From contig NC_087062.1 in assembly GCF_963678635.1 (NCBI RefSeq), positions 87,335,845-87,399,844 of the forward strand: DNA of 64,000 bases, in the 5' to 3' direction. Below, one piece after another: positions 57,107 through 64,000 of this stretch; position 1 is the first letter of the stretch; every line of letters begins with the position of its first letter. The notes beneath the pieces were generated by a model. It saw only the letters and a program-made list of their open reading frames with translations, made no database searches and was not told where the DNA came from. This DNA comes from Symsagittifera roscoffensis. Lineage: Eukaryota; Xenacoelomorpha; Acoela; Convolutidae. Made by a program: the position numbers and the translations under genes.

Positions 57107-59476
57107 TCAATTCCCCTCATCATGATTCAACCTCACGTCCTGCAATGGTCTTGCATTCACTGGTCCCATTGTGTTATTAGAGGGCAGTCCCTCTAGGTCG
57201 GCAAATCTCAAGGCCATCGTGGATCTGAAGTTTATGCCAGCGCCTATCAACCAGTCTACGCCTGTTATCGAAAACAATCTACTGACGGATAGCCTCGCTC
57301 CATTCAGCATCATCCTGGCAGCCTCGATGAAGCTCATCCTCTGGAGATCCAGCTTCATTAGTTCGTCCTTGTACACATGCCAGGGAGATGGTATGGGCCT
57401 TGACCACATCAACGAGCCTCTATCCGGGCGTCTCTCCTCTCGACTGGTCCTTGTCGTCTCCGATCTCGTGTCTTCTCTAGACGTGCCAGTTGTCTCTTCC
57501 ATCGGGTCGACAGGCCATAGTCTTCTCCTAGGATGAATGGTCCTCCTCACCGGCGCTTCTCCTAATCGATCTTGAACGTCTGTTCTTTGCCCTGGTTCGC
57601 TGGAGCTCTGCTGTCTATAGTTCGTGACGGCCGGGACCGTCCCCAAGCGTGTTTCCAGGCTAGGAGGCACAAAGGTGGTAATCACCGTTTCATTCGATGC
57701 TCTTTCCTCCTTTAGCACTCCTGTGTCAAAAAGTTCTTCTTCCAACTCATCCAACCGCTCTTGGAAGACTTGATTCAACCAAGCCTGTCCTTCTATACTA
57801 TCAAATTGGGTGCCGTCCGGGGTCAGCCTGGCCTGATCCATAGCTCTCAACTCATGTTCAATGTCCATGAGGATCATTCTTCCGGCATTCCGACTTGCGA
57901 GATTCCTCAAGATGTTATTCCACCTGACCACTCCTTCGTTGTGCCTTCTCCCTGTTGCTGTCAAGTTCCTTGTATTCATTGGCACAGTGCAAACGGTCAG
58001 TACCGCGCAGTAGAATTTCTGCCAGAGAGTAGTAAACAAGCACACCATCATTGATTCCCATAGTGCTTCCTGCTCATCCGAACCTCTCGAGATGTTATTT
58101 GTTCCAACCAGGATCATCACATTGGGGATCCTCCCTGGATTCATTAGTTCCACCATCCGATATAACTGGGCTATCGCCGTGCCTCCGAAGGCCATCACCG
58201 TGGTGACCCAAGGGGTCCTCAAATTCGAGAGTACTCTGACTAAGCTGTCTCCCAGTATCAGATGTGATGTCCCCAGTGGCGGTTGCTGCAGGTTTACTGC
58301 CGCGTTCCAAGTCGCTCGATTGAAGCAAGCTCTCGGATCTGTCTCCGGGACTCCCGTGAACTTATATCTCAACTGATTATTCTTTTGTACGTCTATTACT
58401 CGAGACACTTTCTTCGCTGGCATCTTCTGTATTCTTCTCTCTGGGGCCTTAGAGCTCCCCGTTGGTGGCGTCGTGTCGCTAACTCCCTGTCTAATCACGG
58501 TTTGAGAGAGTCGTACTCTGCCCGTGTCGTCGATCGTTCCATAGGGTGCAGTCACCCCGGAACCTTGTGCATTCTTGTTGGCGACTAGTCTTCCAGCTGT
58601 CTCTATCAGCCTCTTCGCCGTTTGTTCCACGACTGGGTCACACAAGGTGTCACTAGGGTCCGGGATTGTCACTCGACCTGTTACTGTCGGGAGTCGTGTT
58701 TCCGTTGTCTGACTCATCTCTCGAGGCGTCAAGAGCTCCATCGGGGACTGCCCACGAGGAATACTCCTTGCAGGTATCGCTTTTTCCACGGCTGTAGTCA
58801 ATGCCGCCCGGTCAGATCGCTCCTTGTAGTCCCGCCTCAAGCGCTCAATTTCTTCACCCTTCTTTTTGTTGCAGTCTTCGAACAATTTCTTCCACATGTC
58901 TCTGTCGTCCTCCGTAATGAGCATGATCTTAGTCAATTCATCCAGCTCTTTCCTGGTCCTTTCCAGCTCATCCTTCATCCCATCTAGATCTTGCATGGTT
59001 CGGTTCGTTTGAACCCCTTGTTCTGTTTTCGCCCTCTTTGGTGGCACAGCTGCTCTCAGTGGTGGACCAGACGAGGCAGCCTCACTGTTCATTTCTCGGT
59101 GCATTCTCGTCAGCCCAGGCTTGGGTTTGGAGGGCAAAGGCATTTCACCTGGTTGATAAGTCCTACAACTTCCCAATCCAGGCTCATTCGCCAAGTCACT
59201 CCCTGAGAGAGCCCCGTTTCTCCACCTCATCACTCTCATGTTCGGGCGGTCTAGTAGTCCCCTTTCTTCGTATGCTGCCATCAATAGGACTTCCGTGGGG
59301 CGGTCCCCACGGTTGTCATGCCCCAAGATGTTTATCAGGGCGGTCAGCAACATGACTACCTCTGGGTCCTCCAGAGCGAAGTCTCGATCCATTAGCCGAC
59401 GATAGATCGCATTTATCATCGGTCCTACATATGCCTCTGCCAGGTCCATCAATTCATCCAAGTTGAAATTATCCAT
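57107..59476 (-). CDS. Retroelement ORF3 N-terminal part: coiled coil plus SGNH hydrolase
   Basis: 789 codons from ATG 59476, the longest open frame here. Residues 1-60 are helical, 160-225 a coiled coil (Arg/Glu/Leu heptads), 240-400 a Pro/Thr-rich linker, and 404-575 an SGNH (GDSL-type) fold: LILGDSLVRV with nucleophile S411, block II glycine at AFGGTAI, block III GTNN (458-461) and block V DGTQ (554-557). SGNH enzymes use Ser-Asp-His; in this copy the His position is Gln557. SGNH/esterase domains are known in ORF1 of CR1-type LINEs. The tail is Arg-rich. The reading ends at a TGA that interrupts a longer ORF. The domain call is good; role in the element unknown. Confidence 0.8.
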   Translation of the reverse strand: MDNFNLDELMDLAEAYVGPMINAIYRRLMDRDFALEDPEVVMLLTALINILGHDNRGDRPTEVLLMAAYEERGLLDRPNMRVMRWRNGALSGSDLANEPGLGSCRTYQPGEMPLPSKPKPGLTRMHREMNSEAASSGPPLRAAVPPKRAKTEQGVQTNRTMQDLDGMKDELERTRKELDELTKIMLITEDDRDMWKKLFEDCNKKKGEEIERLRRDYKERSDRAALTTAVEKAIPARSIPRGQSPMELLTPREMSQTTETRLPTVTGRVTIPDPSDTLCDPVVEQTAKRLIETAGRLVANKNAQGSGVTAPYGTIDDTGRVRLSQTVIRQGVSDTTPPTGSSKAPERRIQKMPAKKVSRVIDVQKNNQLRYKFTGVPETDPRACFNRATWNAAVNLQQPPLGTSHLILGDSLVRVLSNLRTPWVTTVMAFGGTAIAQLYRMVELMNPGRIPNVMILVGTNNISRGSDEQEALWESMMVCLFTTLWQKFYCAVLTVCTVPMNTRNLTATGRRHNEGVVRWNNILRNLASRNAGRMILMDIEHELRAMDQARLTPDGTQFDSIEGQAWLNQVFQERLDELEEELFDTGVLKEERASNETVITTFVPPSLETRLGTVPAVTNYRQQSSSEPGQRTDVQDRLGEAPVRRTIHPRRRLWPVDPMEETTGTSREDTRSETTRTSREERRPDRGSLMWSRPIPSPWHVYKDELMKLDLQRMSFIEAARMMLNGARLSVSRLFSITGVDWLIGAGINFRSTMALRFADLEGLPSNNTMGPVNARPLQDVRLNHDEGN

Positions 59477-59853
59477 TCTGTTCTTCAGGTTCGAATTGAT
59501 TTGATTCCAAGGTTTGGCTCAAGTGAGCAATTAAATGATCAATCAGGATCTAGAAAAGAGGTCACGAATATCACACTTGTCAGTCTCACCTTAACTTCTC
59601 GTTAAAATTTACTTAAAAACAGTCAGATAAAAAGATTTTTATCCTAAAATTTATTAAAATCAATCGGTCTCTAAAACTTTGGAATTCGACCTAAGATTGG
59701 ACAGTCCAAACTTTGGATCTATTCCTAAGATCGTTATTCAGTTGTTCGTGGTCACCCCTTCTTATCCAAGATCTTAATAACATAACACATAACATTACTT
59801 AACACACATATCACACAACTTAGTCTTTAGCCTAATACCCTCTCACACGTCAC
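59477..59853. other. Gap between Pol/macrodomain ORF and ORF3
   Basis: 377 bp, AT-rich unlike both flanks. A 9-bp direct repeat (ATATCACAC on the plus strand, 59568-59576 and 59809-59817) brackets 232 bp. On the minus strand CTCTTTTCTAG near 59545 is a fair splice acceptor ahead of the ORF3 ATG, as expected if ORF3 is expressed from a spliced RNA, but this is inference. Confidence 0.4.
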
Positions 59854-60426
59854 TCAGCCTATACTTAAGTAATATTTCTTATGTAAATATACTTGTATAT
59901 TAGTATCAGAGAAGATTACATGTATGAGCGCGTACAGTTCTCGAGGATGTAGTCGTCCTCTGTTCGGGTCGTACACCGGAAGCGAAAGCTCCTTCACATC
60001 CATTTCTACGAGGAAGTCTCTCAATCTCGTCAAGGACAAGACTAGGTTTTCCGGGTCTACGTGCCGCTTCTCCGTCGCCCGTGTCACTAAGAAACATAGG
60101 TATTTCCCCGGTATTTGTGACGACGCCGGAGGCAAGGCTGCTACGCCCCCTATTTTTGGTCTTTGCTTCCAAAGAAATTCTATGTTTTAATATTCCCTCT
60201 TAAAATCTGCCGCTAACGCTGTCCTAAAACTCATATCTGCTGTGATTGCTATCGCACATGTTCTATTTGTGAGTATGAAATCACTGTCCGTTAGTATTAT
60301 GCTACTTGAATATTCATTTGGTAGGTTAAAATATGACTCAACTACCCTCCCTATGTCAGGTTTCTTAGGTTCTTCGCCTGTTTCTGCTTCTAAGTCTCCT
60401 GTCTCTCTTGCTATTCTCTTTTTTTT
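59854..60426 (-). pseudogene. Macrodomain at the 3' end of Pol (ADP-ribose-binding fold)
   Basis: Minus strand, frame entered at an A8 run (60419-60426) and open to TGA at 59856-59854 except for one TAA at 60187-60189. The order matches the OARD1-like macrodomain class: a strand and loop around TNRTCAIAITADMS, a helix (ALAADFKREY), then GKYLCFLVTRATEKRHVD, PENLVLSLTRLRDFLVE, DVKELSLPVYDPNRGRLH and NIQVYLH. The last two correspond to the substrate-loop strand and the C-terminal strand. The Gly-rich loop of active macrodomains (GCGLD type) is replaced by DPNRGRL, so binding or hydrolase activity is uncertain. It would be the C-terminus of the Pol polyprotein or a product reached by frameshift. 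Confidence 0.65.
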
Positions 60427-60920
60427 ATTATCAAGTTTTCAGTGTGGGTAAGTCCTACCCCCACTCCCCGGACAAAAATATCCATCGACGTCCCCGTCGA
60501 TTGCATACCGGGTATCAAATCGAGATTGGAAGCCGGAATGAGTAGTCGCCCTTCCTGGGCAGCCCAGGAAGGATCTTCTCGTTCGGTTTTCATGTATTTT
60601 GTGCTTTCACGATCTACATCTTGAATCGTGACAGTGGTCTCCTTTGGGTCCGACATCATTTCGCTCAGCCATTCCAAGACACGCAGATTCGTTAAGTCCT
60701 GTTCATATGACTGCTGTTGCTCGTCGTCCAATTCTACCTCGGGTTTCGACCGGTCATCGACCCACTCATCGTCGTGATCATCGACTATGTCAATGTCCTG
60801 TCACACAGTTATTTCTTCCAAACCCACTACTTCTTCCCCTATTTTCTTTAGGCCTATCCTGTCCACTACAAAGTCGTCGCCGTAAGGGTTCTATTTCTCC
60901 TTGAATCTTGTCCTGTCATT
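60411..60920 (-). pseudogene. Pol C-terminal tail between integrase and macrodomain
   Basis: The integrase frame continues beyond its TAG (60921) through two more stops (near 60891 and 60807) with acidic, Asp/Glu/Gln-rich sequence, e.g. IVDDHDDEWVDDRSKPEVEL. It then runs as 60731-60411 to a TAG right after AAAAAAAGAGAA. At A8 the -1 frame leads into the macrodomain. No domain recognised in the tail itself. Confidence 0.6.
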
Positions 60921-62426
60921 CTAACGAGTCTGTATCGTGAACGGAAGATCCGGTTCCAAGTTCTTAGGAACCTCCCTTTGTTCAGGGTCCTGCCAGTCCT
61001 CCTCTGCGTAGGGTAAGGTTTCATCGTCCGCTTCGATCACCTCGTTTGGATCCAGGTCCAGCGGTGTGTTCGTTCCTTCCTCCATGACTTCGTTTCTATC
61101 GTTCTTTTCCCTGGTGCCCTTCTCATTGACCTCACAAGCAGGGTCCATCATTAGATAATCCCCTTCTTCCATGTCTGCGGGTATACACCAGTCTTCTGTC
61201 GATGGATTGTGTGGCTTAATGTTCTCGTAGTGGGCGGCTCGGCCATTACTCAGTCTATAAAAGCGTCCCTCCGTAATCATGAAGGGTCCCCTCCACTTTT
61301 TTAGGAGCTTTTTCGTTCCTTTCGGTGGTATAACGTTCTGAAATACCCATACGTAATCTCCCACCGAGTAAGCTTTTGCACCAGCTGCTTTCTTGTCAAA
61401 TTTTTTCTTCTGCCTTGCCTGTGCTTGCTGAGTATTTCGTCTACACAAATCGTTCAACTCCTGTTGACGTCTGATTATATCCCTCACGTAGACCTGTGGA
61501 GACGTTTTCTTTCCCTCATACTCTGGGTAGAAAAAGGTTAAGGGTAAAGACTTCTCGTGTCCAGTTAGCATCATGTGTTGACTAACCCCAGTGGTGGAGT
61601 GTTGCGTGCTATTATAGGCTCCCATCACCTGTGGAAGGTATCTGTCCCAATCGGTCATGTACCTGGAACAATACACTCTCAGCATCGACAATAAAGTCCT
61701 ATTCTGCCTTTCCACTAAGCCATTTGTCTGTGGATGGTATGTCGTGGAGTGAGCCTGAGCAACCTGTGAGTGTCTCATAAGCTCCTTCGTAAGCTCTCCT
61801 ACGAAAGCCGTTCCATTATCCGATTGAAACGTCATCGGACAACCATGTCTCGCTATCCACGTATTAATCAGGTGGTCGCATGTCTCTTCCGGCGAGGCAG
61901 TTACGCAGGGCACGGCCTCTGCATACTTTGTAAAATGATCTATCATGGCCAATACCTGATTATAACCACTGTCTGTCACGTATATCTTTTGGTGATCTAT
62001 CTGCACTACCTCGTTAAATTCAGACGACTCGATCGATTGCAAGGGAAATCGCAATTTCCTTGGATCCTTGACCTGTTGGCATGACAGACATGCTGTTACC
62101 CACTTCTCGCATGCCTTTTTCATCCCAGGCCACTCAAAGCGCTTCAGGATTCTCTGATACACTTTGTCGATCCCCTGATGGCCCATCTGATCATGCGACC
62201 TGAACAAGAGTTATGTCTGATAGAGTTGCGGCAACACTATCGCGTTATACTTGTATAGGACTTTGTCCTCATCTCTTCTCTTGCAAGCCACAATCCCGTC
62301 CTTGTTCAAGTATAACCTTCCCTCTTTCTGCATAAAATGCTGTCTCAGGATATGGTAACTGTCTTCCTCGAGGTCTCCTTTATCCGGAGAACCATTCTCG
62401 ATCCACCTTTTCAGGTTGCTTGTCAT
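60921..62426 (-). pseudogene. Ty3/Gypsy-type integrase
   Basis: Minus strand, one frame from 62426 with a TGA at 62211. The H2C2 zinc site is HDQMGH (H5 and H10 of the 62207 frame) with CLSC (C40, C43). The catalytic core has D71 (VVQIDH), D130 (QSDNG) and E166 (NGLVERQNR), i.e. D-x58-D-x35-E. The C-terminal module KKLLKKWRGPFMITEGRFY is the GPY/F-like motif of Gypsy integrases. An acidic tail follows. It catalyses insertion of element cDNA in the nucleus. All catalytic residues survive, but the stop between the leader and zinc site and the disrupted Pol mean this copy is not functional. Confidence 0.9.
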
Positions 62427-62430
62427 GCGG

Positions 62431-63502
62431 TCATTTCTCTGCGCCCTTAGAAGATCCGAGAGTCTGTATCTCGCCTTCAGCCTTCAAGTACGTCTTCATG
62501 ACCCTCATCTGACTATTCAGCTCATTGGGCTGGTGTGTGTCTTCCTCCATCTTAACGCACCAAATCTTCGCCAACGGCTGTGTTTCTTGCTTGAACGGCT
62601 GAAGATCAGTCCTGACTACCTCCTTTTGTGGCAACAGACTTATCGAACGTTTCGATACAGCTATTGTTTCCAAATCATCTGCTGCGTTGCCAAATACTCT
62701 TTCGCTTGGTATGAGGTAGCGATCACTGTCAGGATCCTGGTACACCTCTCTATCCAGATCCCTTGCACGAGTTTCCACTAGTAGTGTGTGTATCGCTAGT
62801 TCGGACAGTTCTGATCCTGAGCTCGAGTTCCTGTCTGAGTAGGTGTCAATTCCTGAGTTTCGGGAGTGGTCATCTGTAGAAGAGGTTGTGATGGAATCTG
62901 TACCCTCCTCCAGATCAGGTCTGTGCTTTCTTCTCATCCATCTGAACTCCCCGGACAAAATCTTGTTCCCCAGGTCCTGCTTCCCATCAGGATTTTCCTC
63001 ATCTACATCAGACTCCCCGGACAAACTTCCTTGTCCCGGGTGTTGGCCTTGTACTCGCTGGCCCTTCCCTTCGTTCATCTCCCCGGACAAACAATCTTGC
63101 ACCAGGTTTCGTTCTACCTTTTCACTTCTTTATCCTGGTCCACAAAAGTGACGGTTTTCCTTCGCGTATTGCTCTCCATTCTTTCCGTCCGTAAGAGGTA
63201 CGGGTTAAATTCTCGTGTGGTATTGAGGATACTAGTTGCTGAACTATTGTCCTACAATCCCTCTCGTTCTCTTCGTGTTGTCGTCTGGACGGCATGATCT
63301 TCGTTTTCTCCCTGACTGTCAGTGATGCCACTGCTGCTGTCCACTCGGGGTCATCTCTGGTCACCTCTTTTTCTAACAATACACCCAGCATCCGCATCAC
63401 TTGCGGTGTGACCTGCACCGTTTTATCCAATAATGAGAGGCTGTTTATGTTCATGTGAGAGAGTTCTTGCTGGACCAGGTTTGATCGCAGCAACAGATCC
63501 AA
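62431..63502 (-). pseudogene. Pol linker between RNase H and integrase
   Basis: Two minus-strand pieces, 63502-63122 and 63102-62431, in different frames. The first is helical and charged (TPQVMRMLGVLLEKEVT...). The second is Glu/Asp/Ser-rich and repeats LSGE three times (CLSGEM, SLSGES, ILSGEF; TCTCCCCGGACAAA-type words near 62949, 63014 and 63081). No known domain. Frame changes lie near 63110 and 62430. Confidence 0.6.
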
Positions 63503-63560
63503 GGGGACCGGGTCCTCCTGGTATAGGATCTTTATCTCAGCTGCTTTCTCGACAGGTAAC

Positions 63561-64000
63561 TCAGGATGCCCTGGAATTGGATGTCCAGACTTTATCCAAC
63601 CATCTCGTTAAGGGAAGCGCTTCATAAGTTTCTTTGTCCAGAAACGAAAATCCTTCCTTTATTTCTGCCTGATTGGCTTGCTTCTGTTCCAATCTTTCAT
63701 AGAACTCAGTTTTTTTGCTGAGGCTGTCAGCATTCTGGTGTTTATCACGCATCCTGTGCTCGATTATCATGTGGTAGCCATCCAATCTTACAATCCATCA
63801 ACCAATATAACTCTGATCTATCGAGTAGGTCTTCAACCAGGATAACGCTCTGTTGTCTACGCGTAACTTTAAGGAAGCGCTCCCCAAGTATGCGCGGTAT
63901 TTCTCCACAAATGTGACTACTGCAAACATTTCTGCTTTTGGTGCACCATATTTCATCTCAGTGTCACTCAAGACCTTGCTGCCGTATGCAATGGGACTGA
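63561..64000 (-). pseudogene. Gypsy RNase H, C-terminal part, cut by window edge
   Basis: Minus strand, entering from the right edge. PIAYGSKVLSDTEMKYG, AEMFAVVTFVEKYRAYL and LRVDNRALSWL are the RNase H signature that follows RT in Ty3/Gypsy Pol, including the acidic residues of AEMF and RVDN. EHRMRDKHQNADSLSKK closes the domain in the way usual for Gypsy elements. A TGA at 63798-63800 interrupts it and the frame changes near 63595. RT itself is not in the window. Confidence 0.88.

Larger units (their letters stand above)
51848..64000 (-). mobile_element. Large decayed Ty3/Gypsy-like retroelement, 3' part
   Basis: Minus strand, running in from beyond the right edge. Order: RNase H end, linker, integrase, Pol tail, macrodomain, 0.38-kb gap, then a very long third ORF trace with SGNH hydrolase. 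Base composition is visibly more GC-rich than the host. Continuity across stops is clear because the same frame resumes with matching composition. More than fifteen lesions are seen (for example stops at 63798, 62211, 60921, 60187, 57107, 56537 and 56155; frame changes near 63595, 62430, 60425, 56500, 55860, 54790 and 53290). RT, protease, gag and the 5' LTR would lie right of the window. Whether the third ORF belongs to the same element rests on strand, composition and shared decay. Confidence 0.8.

Noticed and set aside
56537-59476. Separate short genes for each open piece of ORF3
   Set aside because: The frame resumes directly after the stops at 57107 and 56155 with matching composition, so they are pieces of one broken reading.

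Overview
The window is animal (metazoan) nuclear DNA. Genes are split by GT-AG introns with matching codon phases, the host sequence is strongly AT-rich by eye, and two host genes are clearly animal: a seven-transmembrane adhesion-type GPCR with Ig-like ectodomain, and an orthologue of the zinc-finger factor Glass. The species cannot be named from the sequence.

Layout. 1-17.6 kb (+): an adhesion-type GPCR gene whose 5' end lies left of the window. Six exons are supported; its long introns hold MITEs, tRNA-derived SINEs, LINE scraps and a 200-bp hairpin. 21.6-24.6 kb (+): the two-exon glass gene (534 codons) behind a cluster of CCAAT boxes. 24.6-39 kb: gene-poor, with copies of a short element carrying a small hairpin near each end, and a 2.9-kb array of tRNA(Lys)-like SINE heads with ATT/CAT microsatellite tails that sits inside one such element. 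39.5-41.9 kb (-): last two exons of a coiled-coil gene I do not recognise. 43.9-51.5 kb: broken LINEs, a roughly 180-bp satellite array of about 12 monomers, and one LINE nested inside another in opposite orientation.

51.8-64 kb (-): the 3' part of a large, visibly more GC-rich Ty3/Gypsy-like retroelement that leaves the window on the right. Read 5' to 3' on the minus strand: end of RNase H, a linker, integrase (HHCC, D,D35E, GPY/F-like), a Pol tail, a divergent macrodomain, a 0.38-kb gap, then an ORF trace of about 2,540 codons carrying a coiled coil, an SGNH-hydrolase domain, a second SGNH-like segment, and long stretches with no family I know. The copy is broken by more than fifteen stops and frameshifts, so it is a decayed copy. 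A Gypsy-like element that joins a macrodomain and an SGNH hydrolase to Pol is the most unusual system here.

I saw no CRISPR array and no convincing intact tRNA or rRNA gene. Exon borders are inferred from splice motifs and phase; repeat borders are approximate unless terminal repeats or target-site duplications are given.
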